A DNA stretch of 64,000 bases, from the NCBI GenBank assembly GCA_016858145.1, contig JAEHOE010000070.1, positions 372,001 through 436,000 on the forward strand, written 5' to 3'. How positions within the stretch are numbered: the first letter of the stretch is position 1; the number at the start of each line of letters is the position of its first letter. Shown one piece after another: positions 10,891-23,500 of this stretch. The translations under genes and the position numbers were made by a program. The DNA comes from Edaphochlamys debaryana (lineage: Eukaryota; Chlorophyta; Chlorophyceae; Chlamydomonadales). Below the pieces are notes generated by a model, which did no database searches, was not told where the DNA came from, and was given only the letters and a program-made list of their open reading frames with translations.

Positions 10891-13800
10891 CTAAGCTGCC
10901 GCCCCCGCCGCCCCCACCGGGCAGCAGGTGTCCGAGGAGTAGATTGCCACCGAGCAGCCCCCCGCGCCGCCCACACAGAAGTCGCCCAGGGCCACGCCCG
11001 AACGCAGCTCCAGACACACCTGCGCCCGGCCCCGGCCCGACAGCTCACGGACCGTGTCCACCGTCCAGTCCACGGGTCGGACCCACAGTGCATCGCGGAT
11101 GGACCGGGACCCAATCGCCCCTGCCGCCCCGGGCAGCGCCCACCATGCGTCGCCCGCGAGCGGCAGGCGGCGCTGGTCCGCGGGGCCGCGCACGATGACG
11201 CTCAGCAGGTCGGCCCGTCGGTCCGCGCGGGCTTGGAAGGCGAGCTGCGTCACCCGGGTACTGAAGCAGGCCTGCGGGAGGGAGGTAACGGGAGGGGAGG
11301 GACGGGTGTGGTCAGTAGCAGGAATAGCCCTCAGAAGTCTGCAATTAGAATTCCTTTCCCGCTTCTGCCAAACAGTCCCCGGGGCTCCAGCCCTTCTCCC
11401 GTACACCCCACTCACGGCGCTGGGCTCAGGGGCGGGGAAGGCCAGCACCACACCAAAGCAGTACACCGTGTAGCGAGAGGGAAAGATGGTCACAGTCTGG
11501 GCCTGAACGCTCGGCTGCAGTCGGAAGGGCCCGCCGCTGGGGTCCTTGGTGCATGCCGCATCGGGCGGGAAGGCGTTGTCAAAAAAGGCTGGAGCCCGAA
11601 AGCCAGGTTTGGCCAGCGGGGACGTGGGAGTGGAAGACGCATTACAGCAGCTGAAGTCCGAGGGGCTGACGCAGGTGCCACCCCCAGCGTTCACGCCGTC
11701 ATTCGCCCGCAGGCGGTACGACGCGGCCTGGGCGGGGTATGCGGCGCAGCCCCCAGCCGTGGAGGCGGATGTCGGAGGGAAGAGGGCATCATAGACTGTC
11801 CTCAGGGCTGATGGCAGGAAGTGCAGGAGCGTAGGTACCTGAGGCGCCGGTAGCTCAGTGCACAACGACACGACTCCGATTGCGGGGCTGTCCGTTGGGT
11901 CGCATCCCAGCTGTGTCCACGCCACCGGTCCCTGCCCTGGCCCCAGCACCAGACCCTGGGCGTCCGCCAGGGGCTTGAGCAGGTCCCGTGCCGCCCTGGC
12001 CAGCGCATCGCACAGGCCCTTGGCGCCCGGTGTGCCGGCGCCCACGAACTGGAGCAAGAAGCACAGCTGGCAGCGCGCAGGGGCGGGGGGCGGGCGGGCG
12101 GGAGGCGGCGGGTGGGGGGGAGGCGGCGGCGGGAACCGCCGCACGACTGGCGGCGGCGGGCTGGGTGGGCGTGGCGGGGGCAGTGGAGGCGGCGGCGGAG
12201 GAGGAGGAGGAGGAGGCGGCGGCGGCGGCCGTGGTGGCATGGGCACTAGAGGTGGAGCCCGCTTACTCATTGGTACCAATGGCCGTGGGGGCGGTCGGGG
12301 CCTTGGTGACGGAGGGCGCGGTGGGGCAGGAGGAGAAGGAGAGGGAGAGGGCGGTGCCGGTGGACGTGGTGGCACGGGAGGAGGCGCAGGAGGTTCAGGT
12401 GATACTGGAGGTGCCGGGGACGGGCGGAGGGGTGGGCGAGGTTGCACTGGACGCTCCGGTGCAGGTGGTGGAGGCGGCGGTGGTGGCGGCGGTGGTGGGG
12501 GCGGCGGTGGAGGCGGTAGGTCCTGGGGTTCTGGAAACCATGGAGGAAACTCTGGTGGTCCGGGGTCCAACGGTGGTGGAGAGGGGCTGGGTGGTGGGGA
12601 GGCGGTATCCGCAAACCACGTCCACCTGTACAGGATGAGACAGGAAGCTCTAAGCACGGGTTCAGCGTTTTGTAGCGTGGCGCGCAGGACGGCAAGCACA
12701 TGTGGCCCATGCAAGATGGAACAGGGCGGGAGTTGAGCCGCCCCAGCAATGCCTTGACCCATTAAGGCACGCCCACTCTCACCATGGGGGAGGGGGAGAG
12801 GGGACAGGAGGCGCAGGGGTGGGAGGCGGCACAACGGGCGGAGGCCCAGGGGGTTGGGACGGTGCTTGGGGAGGGGGGGACGCCTCACACAGCCGCCCCG
12901 TCTCGCCTTGCAGGGCTCCGCCCGAGATACTGAGCCCTGCCGCAATGCCGTACGTGCCATCACGGCAGTCGCCCTCAGGGAGTACGGCATCTAGCCAACC
13001 GTCAAGCTGCGTGTACACGTTCTCCTGGAGGGCTGACACATCCGCGCCGGACGCCGCAAGGCTCCCGCACACCCGGACCTGCGTGTCCGAGCAGCTGGCA
13101 TCGGCGAAGGGCGCTGCCAGCTGCCCCGCTGCCGCTGTGTTGAGCTGCCCCGCAATGAGGGCCTGGGCGGAGGCACAGGCGGCAGCCGACAGGGAGTAGC
13201 GGGAGGGAGCAGGGCCCGACCCGCCAGCACCAGCCGTGGTGTCGAACACAGAGGCCTCCACGCACGTCGGCAGCCCCAGAGGGGGCAGAGACGGCTGAGG
13301 GAGCAGCAAGGGAGCCCCGGGCCGGAGGGGCAGCGGCCGTGCGGGGGCTGCCGGGGGCCGCCGGGGGGCCGAGGGACTGGGCGGCGGCCTCCTCCTCCCC
13401 GGCCTCCCAGGCTTGGCCCTCGCAGGTGGGCGGTCCTTCCCTGCCTCCACCGCTGACTCCGAGCAGCAGCCCCCTGTCGAGTCCCGCAGCTCAGCCCGGC
13501 AGGTGCCAGGGGCAGAGCCCGTGGGGGGCTGGCAGAGGCCCTCGGCGGTCCTGCATAGAAGCGAGGGCAAGAGAGGGACGTGGTAAGCACGAGGATCTTG
13601 AACATCCCAGCGCTCCCTGCTGCCCTCAGCCCCGCCCACCTGCATGCCGGGCGCTGCGAGCTGATGCACAGCCGAGCCGAGCCCGCGTTGGTGCGGTTGA
13701 GGCCCAAGCCCCTCAGCACCAGCACACGCCAAGCAGAGCCCGGGCCGCCCCGCTGGATGGAGTGGCTGATGGGTCGGGAGGTGCCATCGGGCAGCACCAG

Positions 13801-14733
13801 AGACGCCTTTAAAGTTGCGTCCTTGCGGCACTGCTTGCCTATGGAGGGCAGATTGGAGGAGTGGGGTATGATAAAGTCGGAAAACGGGTACCGCCGGCGA
13901 CAAGGGGGAAAGGAGACACGGGGCGACAAGGGGATAGGAGGATTGGGCTCCTCGAAGCTGGAAAAGTGGCTGAGTCCAGGAGTGGCTGGGCGGGATGTGC
14001 GTGCAGTTAAAGGCGCGAGGGACGTATGGCGCGCTCCACGCCCATCCCGTGCTTCGGGGTTACTAGGGGCCGGAGGATGGACGCGGGGCGTTTCCGTGCC
14101 GACCGGCGACAAACTGTTGCAACTACTACTCCCTTGACGCATGTGAGCTGCTTATGTCAAGGTAGCAAGCTTGCGCTCGGTCTGGGCTTGTTCGGGAAGG
14201 TTTGACCGAAGTTGACCCTCTCCCGACACATCCGTGCAACTACCTTGCTCTTAGCCTTAGAATGGAAGGCAACATACACAAGGGATATTCGCGTCGCTCC
14301 TCTGGCTATTTACGAGGTGGTGTGACTGCATCGGGGCTCAACCAATAACACTCATAACCGCGGAGACTAGGTGCTTACGTATCAGCAGTTGCAGGGAGTC
14401 TAGGTCCGAAGCACAACACCCGCTGTCGGCGCCACACTGGGTGTCGAGGACGTGCAACCCGAAACACGCCACGCTGGTGTCGCGTAACGGTAATCCCACG
14501 AATAGTTGATAAGGGCCAGAAGATTCCACCTGAGTGCATCCGTAGCTGCCGTCCAGCGGTGTTCTGTGCGCGGAGTGGACGCCGGATGGTGTGAGTTGCT
14601 GCTGGCCGCACCCAAGTAGACCCAGAAGCTCCTACGACGTAAGTAATACTTACGAGAGTGTTGCGGTAGTCGTCATCAGGGCCAGGGGCACCAAGAACGC
14701 GAGCAGAGCAAACTGCTTCGCGGCGCTCGGCAT
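10891..14733 (-). CDS. Pherophorin-like extracellular matrix glycoprotein P2
   Basis: Six exons on the minus strand (14654-14733, 14379-14563, 13640-13838, 12783-13550, 11416-12625, 10891-11271) give 940 aa. The signal peptide core is FALLAFLVPLALM. The N-terminal domain, the basic linker and the TCVEAS module resemble those of P1. Exon 5 differs: after the conserved WTWFADTASPPP lead it has no CRVC module. It runs through about 190 residues of almost pure proline-rich spacer, with RP/SP/AP repeats, straight to CQLCFLLQF. Intron 5 is unlike that of P1 and P3 and resembles P5. Exon 4 is nine bases shorter than in P1, P3 and P4. The long Gly-rich frame on the opposite strand is only the complement of the poly-proline. 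Confidence 0.85.
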
Positions 14734-15089
14734 CACGGCGCACGTTAGGCTCGATTGCCTTCAGACATGACTGCTATTCTATGTCGTTCCGAGCAGCTAT
14801 GCGCGCTATCTGTCCGCATCGAAGCGGACCCTGGGACCTGGTTGTACAACTTACGTCAACGTCCCCGACGCAGCTCAGTGAACAGCGATAAGCCTCCAGC
14901 ACGTACACCCGACGGGTACACCGTCTTATGTAAGAGTGTATCGGCACGATGTGTGATTGGCGAACGCAGGCGGTCGGGCCATGGCGGGCCGCAACGGGAT
15001 GCCACGAGGGGCTGTGCAGAAGAAGGCCGGTGGCAGCAGTGGCCCACAGTGGCAGGCCTTTGCCTCCCCTGCCCAGCCTTCAGAGTCTC

Positions 15090-15880
15090 AAGCTAGTCGC
15101 CGGAAATGGCAACAGGGAGCCGCTGTTGGTGCACTGAGCGGTGCGCAAGGCAGCGGCCGCAGGGAGGAGCCCGGCCCCAAGGGCTCAGGGCCTCAGCTCA
15201 TGTACGGGAGCTTCCTTCTGTCAGGTGGTGTTTCGGCGGGCTTGGGGTTCCGGGTGGCCTTGGCCTTGGGCGCAGATGCTAGGAGTCGGACATGCGTCCT
15301 TGGCCTGGGGCCGGGATGCTTTCTACCAAGCTTTGGCCACCCGGGGCCGGCTGGGGCCGGCTCAGTATGAAGGACCATGTGCAGCCGCGCGTTGCTTGTT
15401 ACGGGGTATTGGCGTGATGTGCCTGGTCATGGGAGTGGCCGGGGGCTTCGCTATGGGGCTAGAGCCCGGCGCCTCACATCTCCGGCACGAAAGGGCATTG
15501 TGGGCTGCGTGGTTCGGGCGGACCTTGTCAGGCTACCTCAACTCAGTCTGAGCCAGGGCAGGGTGAGGACACAAGAAGCACTGGGCTGCGGAGGTGGCCT
15601 CCTAGATGTGATGAGCTGAGCTGGGAAGTGGCTTCGAGGTGATGCCGATGCTGGCATGTATTGGGCGCTTGCTGTTGCGTGGCGAGGTTGTGTGACCGGT
15701 TGACGGCCCAGGGCGCGGGGCCAGTATGCCGTGCCGCTGCATGCGCAAGCACCCTGGCAGGGATGGGAGCAACGTTGAGCGGGCAACTGAGAATGCGGAT
15801 TGCGGATGGCGTGTCACGAGGCGCCCCACCATCCTTGAAAGGTCCAAGCACTGTGTGCCCCGGACTTCACCCCCCCTCAA
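15090..15880. repeat. Pherophorin downstream spacer repeat, copy 3
   Basis: This is a diverged and shortened relative of 2300-3200 and 9480-10420. It is recognised by GCGCAAG-GAGCGG-like and GGGCTTGGGG-TTCCGGGTGGCCTTGGCC-like strings near 15240, by ATCTCCGGCACGA near 15479 and by CACCCTGGCAGGGATGGGAGCAACGT near 15749. It lies downstream of P3 in the P3 transcription direction. Confidence 0.55.
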
Positions 15881-16250
15881 CCAAGCACTGTGTGCCCCGT
15901 TCGTTCTTCAACCCGTTACCCCCACCCCAGCCGGAGTACGAATCCTCCGATCAAGTCCGCCCGTCAGCGCACCTCCCGACGACCCCAGCCAGCACCCTGC
16001 CAGCAGGTGCTAGGGTGTTGATGGCCACCAGGTGCATGCGGCTCACTGCCCTAGAGCGTAGAGCCTGCAGAGTGCTCCTGCTCACCACTCCACCAGCCCA
16101 TGACCCTTTGCTCAGAAACGTCAGAAATAATCAAACCCTAATCATGAATCTGCTACATCAGCCACGAGGCCACCAGCCTATCTATGTGCATGACTCTGCC
16201 CCAAGCACACTAAAACGTCAGTACACGTATGTGCCGTTGCGGCACTATGT

Positions 16251-16310
16251 AATGCCTCCACTTCGGCAATCATACGGCAGATGTGTCAAACATACAATGA
16301 GTGTACAGCT
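16251..16310. repeat. Pherophorin 3'-flank block, copy 3 (diverged)
   Basis: A shortened version of the 3387 and 10667 blocks, keeping ATGCCTCCACTTCGGCA and ATACAATGAGTGTACAGCT. It lies 150 bases beyond the P3 stop codon. Confidence 0.5.
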
Positions 16311-16460
16311 GAGCCCCGTGGTCCCCGCCCAGTCCCTGCTGTGTGGACGACGTCATGATACCCATAGTCCTGACACAATTTATACACCAGCGATACACTA
16401 GAGTCAGCTCAGCAAGCGTGGGCCATCAATCAAGACACAGAGGCTGCACCTTGCACCCGC

Positions 16461-19400
16461 CTAAGCTGCCGCCCCCGCCGCCCCCACCGGGCAGCAGGTG
16501 TCCGAGGAGTAGATTGCCACCGAGCAGCCCCCCGCGCCGCCCACACAGAAGTCGCCCAGGGACACGCCCGAACGCAGCTCCAGACACACCTGCGCCCGGC
16601 CCCGGCCCGACAGCTCACGGACCATGTCCACCGTCCAGTCCACGGGTCTGACCCACAGCGCATTGCGGATGGACCGAGAGCCAGCCGTCCCCGCCGCCCC
16701 GGGCAGCGCCCACCATGCGTCGCCCGCGAGCGGCAGGCGGCGCTGGTCCGCGGGGCCGCGCACGATGACGCTCAGCAGGTCGGCCCGTCGGTCCGCGCGG
16801 GCTTGGAAGGCGAGCTGCATTACACGGGTGCTGGAGCAAGCCTGCGGGAGAGAGTGGTGAAGTGGAGGGAGGGAGCAACGTGGGCACAACCCTGCTTCAT
16901 CCCTGCCCTGCCACTGTATCACAGCCCCCAAAGGCCTCTTCCCACGCATCTTACTCACGGCACTAGGCCCAGGGGCGGGGGACGCCAGCACCACACCAAA
17001 GCAGTACACCGTGTAGTGAGAGGGGAAGATGGTCACAGTCTGCGCCTGAACGCCCGGCTGCAGTCGGAAGGGCCCGCCGCTGGCATCCTTGGCGCATGCC
17101 GCATCGGGCGGAAAGCCGTTATCAAGGAAGGCTGGGGCTCGGAAGCCAGGTTTGGCCAGCGGGGACGGGGGTGAGGAAGACCCACTGAGGCAGCTGAAGT
17201 CCGAGGGACTGAAGCAGCCGCCGCCCCCCGCGTTCACGCCGTCATTCGCCCGCAGGCGGTACGACGTAGCCTGGGCCGGGAACGCGGAGCAGCCCCCAGC
17301 CGTGGAGGCGGATGTCGGAGGGAAGAGGGCGTTGTAGACCGTCCTCAGGGCCGACGGCAGGAAGTGCAGAAGCGTGGGAACCTGAGGTGCCGGCAATTCG
17401 GTGCACAGCGACACGGCTCCGATTGCGGGGCTGTCCGTGGGGCCGCAGCCCCGCTGTGTCCACGCCACCGGTCCCTGCCCTGGCCCCAGCACCAGACCCT
17501 GGGCGTCCGCCAGGGGCTTGAGCAGGTCCCGTGCCGCCCTGGCCAGCGCATCGCACAGGCCCTTGGCGCCCGGTGTGCCGGCGCCCACGAACTGGAGCAA
17601 GAAGCACAGCTGGCAGCGCGCAGGGGCGGGGGGCGGGCGGGCGGGAGGCGGCGGGTGGGGGGGAGGCGGCGGCGGGAATGTCCGCACGACCTGCGGCGGC
17701 GGGCTTGGTGGGCGTGGCGGGGGCAGTGGAGGCGGCGGGGGCGGCGGCGGGGGGGGCGGCGGAGGGTCTTTGGGAAAGGGTGCGATAGGTGGATGCTGTA
17801 TGTTGCGTGGTGCATTTGGGATTGGAGGAGGCGCGGGTGGGAAAGGGGGTGGAGAAGGAGAAGGAGAGGGAGAGGGCGGTGTCGGGGGTTTTGGGGGCAC
17901 AGGAGGAGGGACGGGAGGCACAGGCGGTTCTGGAGGTGCTCTAGGGGGGCGGGGAGGATGCAAGGGAGGTGGCGGGGGCGGCGAGGGGGGCCAAGGGGGA
18001 AGCGGTGGGCTCTTGGGTTTGGGGAACTCCGGAGGAAACTCTGGTGGTCCGGGGGCCACAGGTGACGGACTTGGGGGTCTCGCTGGTTGGGCCGGTGGAG
18101 AGGGGCTGGGTGGCGGGGAGGTGATATCTGCGAACCATGTCCACCTGTACAGCAAGGGACAGGACGCACGGAACACGGCGTGTTGACATGAAACAGGGGC
18201 GGGTTTCGAGCCGCGGCAGGGGTGGGAGGCACAAACGTCGGCCCCTTACGGCACGCCCACTCTCACCATGGGGGAGGGGGAGAGGGGCTAGGAGGCGGAG
18301 GGGTGGGAGGCGGCAGAAGCGGAGGGGGCTGTGGGACCCCCGGGGGCCGGGACGGTGCTGGGGGAGGGTGAGACGCCTCACACAGCCGCCCCGTCTCGCC
18401 TTGCAGGGCCCCGCCCGAGATGCTGAGCCCTGCCGCAAGGCCGTATGTGCCATCACGGCAGTCGCCCTCGGGGAGTACGGCATCTAGCCAGCCGTCGAGC
18501 TGCGAGTACACGTACTCCTGCAGGGCTGACACATCCGCGCCGGACGCCGCCAGGCTCCCGCACACCCGGACCTGCGTGTCCGAGCAGCCCGCAGCGGCGA
18601 AGGGCGCTGCCAGCTGCCCCGCTGCCGCTGTGTTGAGCTGCCCCGCAATGAGGGCCTGGGCGGAGGCACAGGCGGCAGCCGACAGGGAGTAGCGGGAGGG
18701 AGCAGGGGCCGACCCGCCAGCACCGGCCGTCGTGTCGAACACAGATGCCTCCACGCACGTTGGCAGCTCCAGAGGGGGCAGAGACGGCTGAGGGAGCAGC
18801 AAGGGAGCCCCGGGCCGGAGGGGCAGCGGCCGTGCGGGGGCTGCCGGGGGCTGCCGGGGGGCCAAGGGACTGGGCGGCGGCCTCCTCCTCCCCAGCCTCG
18901 GTGGCTTGGCCCTCGCAGGTGGGCTGTCCTTCCCCGCCTCCACCGCTGACTCCGAGCAGCATCCCCCTGCCGAGTCCCGCAGCTCAGCCCGGCAGGTGCC
19001 AGGGGCAGAGCTCGTGGGGGGCTGGCAGAGGCCCTCAGCGGTCCTGCACGCAGGGGCGGTGTTTGAGAAGAGATGTGGTACGCGCAGTCCTCGGCCCCCT
19101 CAACTCCTTCCCCCCCCCCCCAGCCCACCCCACCTGCATGCCGGGCGCTGGGAGCTGATGCACAGCCGAGCCGAGCCCGCGGTGGTGCGGTTGAGGCCCA
19201 AGCCCCTCAGCACCAGCACACGCCCAGCAGAGCCTGGGCCGCCCCGCTGGATGGAGTGGCTGACGGGTCGGGAGCTGCCATCGGGCAGCACCAGGGACGC
19301 CCTGAGGCTTGGGTCCTTGCGGCACTGCTTGCCTGGGGTGCCATGGGGTGGGGGCATTCGCGGAGAGGCGCGGAGCAGATGTGTGAGATGCACGAGGCCC

Positions 19401-19813
19401 CTGCTCCAGACAGGGGGCAGGAACCCGCACATGTTCCCTGCCAATTTCTCATGGGCCGGATTGGGCTTACGTTTCAGCAGTTGCAGGGAGTCCAGGTCTG
19501 AAGCGCAACACCCGCTGTCGGCGCCACACCGGGTGTCGAGGACGTCGAACCCGAAACACGCCGCACCACTCGTATCGCCTGACGGCCACCCCATTAACGT
19601 TTGATAGGGGCCAGCAGCGAGTACCTGACACTCGTTGCTGCCCTTCAACGGTATTCTGTGCGCGGAATGGATGCCGGAAGGTGTGAGTTGCTTGCCGCCT
19701 CGAGCAGCTCAGACAACGTTCTTAGCAGCTTACGAGAGTGACGCGCAAGGCGGCATCAGGGCCAGGGGCGCCAAGAGCGCGAGCAGGGCAAACTGCTTCG
19801 CAGCTCTCGGCAT
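16461..19813 (-). CDS. Pherophorin-like extracellular matrix glycoprotein P3
   Basis: Six exons on the minus strand (19734-19813, 19471-19655, 19134-19332, 18267-19043, 16959-18144, 16461-16841) give 935 aa. The signal peptide core is FALLALLAPLALM. Domain order is signal, N-terminal pherophorin domain (with CCASDLDSLQLL), basic linker, TCVEAS module, poly-proline, then CQLCFLLQF module and C-terminal domain ending DTCCPV. Like P2 it lacks the extra CRVC module, and a proline/serine spacer of about 170 residues fills that place. Intron 5 and its flanks are almost base-for-base identical to P1, although P2 lies between them with a different intron. It is head to head with the intact aldolase. 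Confidence 0.85.
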
Positions 19814-20555
19814 CACGGCGCACGATTGCCTTCAGACATGATATTGCATTCTAGTGTTCCGGTTTTATGTGTGCCGATGTGACGCATTCAAGCGGTCCCG
19901 GCGGGCGCCTGCACTTTACGACACTGTCACCGACAGCTTTGCGAACAGCGATAAGCCTCAGCAGCAACAACGGCACATGTATCGGCGCGCGTTCTTACGG
20001 CCAGCGCGGTGAGATTGGTGGAGCCAGGCCGTCGGGGGCCTCCCCGGGCGGCGATGCGCTAGGCAGGTCGGCAGCACGTGGCAGGCGAGACCACCATTCA
20101 TCAATCAGCTGTCTGGGTATGGGCCTACAGGGAGTGGGAGATGCAGGCGGCGGCACGTGTGTGTGAGGACGGGTGCGGAGTTGGTCTTGGTCCGCTTGGT
20201 CGACCTCCGAGTGGGGCCGAAGGGCCAAGTGTCTATGCTAAGGGAGCTGTGGGGGCCAGGAGGATAAGAGGTCTGCGGGAGGACGCAGGGCAGGAGGCGG
20301 GAGCTCCTGACGCAGGGGGGTGATCCCGCGGGGGTCGGAGCGGGGAGTGCGAGTGTACGGGGGTACGGACACACACCAGATGGATTGCAGCTCGGTGCAC
20401 CGTCGCATTGTGCTCGATACGATGAAACCCAGACGTGCACAGACATAGCCCTGCTTCTTGGCCAAGTTTGCCGATCGAATCGCGCGCATTTATCCTACAG
20501 TGTAAAGGCGCGGATCCTTCTAAGCGCTGATACACACCTTCAACTTATCATCGGA
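19814..20555. promoter_or_regulatory. Divergent intergenic region between P3 and the aldolase
   Basis: These 742 bases separate two start codons on opposite strands, so both promoters should be here. The left 130 bases match the upstream region of P2. I see no unambiguous core promoter motif. A second, decayed version of this arrangement lies at 7559-7874. Confidence 0.45.
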
Positions 20556-23500
20556 ATGGTTGACGGGAAGGAGGCAAGCAGCGAAAGCGCTGCGAAGAGA
20601 CCGGATGTCTCCCCAGCATCTGCGCCGGCCAGGCCCGCGACGCCCAAGCCTGATGCGCAGCCTAGGCGTAAGGCTAAAGATTCAGGCGGCCACATCATCA
20701 CAGCGCTCTTCGTTATTGCGGCTGTGATCGCGGGGTATTGGCTGCACACCGGCGGACACGGTCGCCTAGGGCGGGCACCAGTTCATCACTCGCTGCGGGA
20801 GGTCGTGAAGGAGCTCCTGCACCCCGACAAGGGCATTCTGGCAGCAGACGAGAGCCCTAGTACGCTGGGCAAGAAGGTGGGTTGCTTGGGGACGGGCTGG
20901 AGGGTGCGGCAGGGACCAGAGAGGGCGAGGGCGAGGTGTGACATGAGGGACAAGCAGGGTGCGGAGCAGGGGGCCCCTGGGGAGATGTCCTCACTTATAC
21001 TAGGCCCTTGCTACTGACAGGCCCCTGTCCTGGTCGGCAGTCGTCATGCGTCAGCCCGTTGTACCCACGGACGCTCATACCTCCAGCGCAGCCTCCCTAC
21101 AAGGACCCGAGAGAGGGCAGGGCTTTCCAGGCCTTCAAGCCCGCAGGGTTACTCAGGGGCTCCGCTGCCCGCCGTGTTCCCTCCGCAGCTCAAGGTGCCG
21201 AACAAGCCCGCGACGCGGCGGGAGTGGCGGCGGACGCTGCTGACGGCCCCGGGGCTGGAGCAGCACACCTCGGGCGTGGTGGGTGGGGGCCGGCAGCGGC
21301 ACGGGACCCGGGACCTGGGCCGTGGGCGCTTGGAGCTGGCTTCTAGGATATGTCACCTGACACTGGTGGCCGGGTGACCGAGCTCTCTCTGGCGCTTCGG
21401 CAGAACCACACAGAGATCTGGGGCCGCGGCGTGGGGACGCGGATGACGCAGATGGCCTGGGCCCCTGTATTGCTCCGGCTGGGGCAGCAGGCAGCAGACA
21501 CCTGACCACCCGTGTTTACTTGCGGTCCCGCAGATCCTGCACGAGGAGACCTTTGCGGCCCTGGGCCCCGAACTAGCGGAGCTGCGGGCCCGGGGCGTGG
21601 CTCTAGGCATCAAGCTGGACACGGGGACCAAGCCCCTGCCGCCGGCCAAGGCGGGGGAGACGATCACGCTGGTACGGAAGCGGTGATTGGGGCTCCCGAG
21701 TTCTTGAAGGGGGTACCGTAGGCTGAAGGCGTGCCACAGCATCAGCCACACGCCGCCTGCATCAAGCCCGCCCTCAGCGCTCCTTAAACCATGGTCTTTG
21801 GCCCTGCTCTCAGGGCTTGGATGGCCTGGAGGCTCGTTGCGCCGAGTTCCGTGACAAGCACGGCGCCACCTTTGCAAAGTGGCGGTCGGTGTTCCGTGTG
21901 GGCAAGCACACGCCCTCCGCGGGGGCGGTCCGCCGCAACTCGGCCGACCTGGCAGCGTTCGCCGCCGCCGCTCAGAAGTGGGTCCGGGCCAGGGAGGGCG
22001 GCAGGCAGGGCAGGGGGGAGGCCCAGTACGGCGGTGGAGGCGGAGAGTCCGGTCGGAAGTGGCGGAGGGTGAAGAGCAAGGGACGTGGAAGGGCCGCGTA
22101 GAGTGAGGGTCGGGCGGTCGATGCCGTACACGCCGTACATGCCCGTGCTGCCGTACGACACAGGTGCGGCCTGGTCCCCATCGTGGAGCCCGAGGTGCTG
22201 GCGGAGGGGGACCACGACATCCAGCGAGCGGCGGGGGCGGCGGCGCGGGTGAGGCGGGCGGCGGCGAAGCGGCGCGGGCCTGCCAGCACCGCTGCTTGTT
22301 GGGAGAGCAGCTGGCCCGGGTTGGGGGCGGCAAGCCAGCTAGCCCGGGCGTGACAGGGCATGATGACAGGGTCCTAGCGGGGTCCTGGCACAGCGTCCAG
22401 CCCCATTCTCCGTCCCACCACTCCCCTGCTCCACCGCCTCCGCCCCTCCACCCCCCTGTTCCCTCTCAACTGCACTACACCCCGCGCTGGGCTGCTCCGC
22501 ACCCACTACCCCTACGCCCGACCCCTCTTCCCCATGCCCCCCCAGGTGCTCAAGGGCCTGTTCCGGGCGCTGCAGCAGCGCGGGGACGTTGACCTGCAGG
22601 CGCTGCTGCTCAAGGCCGCACTGGTGACGCCGGGGAGGACCGCGCCGCAGCAGGCGCCGCCCGCAGAGGTGGGCTGGTGGGACCGTGGAGTGGAGGGGAG
22701 GGTTCTGGCGGGGTGGGGTGCATGGGGAGGGCGAGAGCGGTCACAGGGCTGCGGCTGCGCCATCTTATGCAATGGCGGCGTGTAGCGCTGCAGAGTTCTT
22801 GACTGTCAGCGTCTCCACGAGAGGGGAAGGGTTGGAGAGGAGCAGGACTGGAGTGGTCCCGTGTGCATGACACGTTGGATTGCAAACTTGCAGTGCGAGT
22901 TCGCACGAGCCGACAGAACAGTTCTCGAGCCTCGCCTAAGCTGCTGGCACTCACGCCGCCAGCATTCATCTCTGCACGATCCTGCTCATGCCTCCTGCTC
23001 AAAGCCACGATTTACCCGGCAGACCTGCTCTAAGCGCTATCACCTCTACCCGCTACCGGTACGCCGCCCGAGCATCGCACCATCCACACGCCCCGAGCAC
23101 TACGTCCGCATGGCCCCACCGCCCCGCCTCTACCAGTACACCCCGCTGCGCTCCACCTGGACGCCCTCCATCTCGCCCACGACCCCCCCACCCCGCTCCG
23201 CCCCTCCCGACGCCGGCCCAGGTCGCCACCGCCACGCTACGCGTGCTGCTGTCCTCGGTGCCCAAGGCAGTGGCGGGCATCGTGTTCCTCTCGGGCGGCC
23301 AGTCCGAGGCCGCGGCGACAGCCAACCTCCTGGCCCTGGGCCGCCTGGTCAAGGCGCGCAACGCAGCGCGCGCCAAGGCCGAGAAGCCGCCACTGTGGGT
23401 GTGGTGGGGGGTTCATCCGGGTGTTCCCCCAGCGGCGGCCTGCGCCTGTGCCGCGCCAGCCCGCGCCAAGTGCAAGCCGCTGCGCTGCTCCGTGCCGCCT

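Larger units (their letters stand above)
14734..16460. other. Spacer between the P2 start and the P3 stop
   Basis: The first 200 bases resemble the upstream region of P3; both carry GAACAGCGATAAGCCTC or its GTGAACAGCGATAAGCCTCC variant. They should include the P2 promoter. Then comes spacer repeat copy 3. Unlike the P1-P2 gap, neither an aldolase nor an SPT4 fragment is present. No gene is recognised. Confidence 0.5.

Noticed and set aside
11858..12736. Long glycine-rich open frame on the plus strand (similar ones at 4659-5162, 17401-18186 and 33261-33638 on the strand opposite a pherophorin)
   Set aside because: These are exact complements of pherophorin poly-proline codons (CCN against NGG); they have no signal peptide or splice structure of their own.
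21280..21533. Open frame reading NHTEIWGRGVGTRMTQMAWAP as an aldolase exon
   Set aside because: The family alignment runs directly from SGV (exon 2) to ILHEET (exon 3), and phase-0 splice sites flank the gap, so it is intron sequence.
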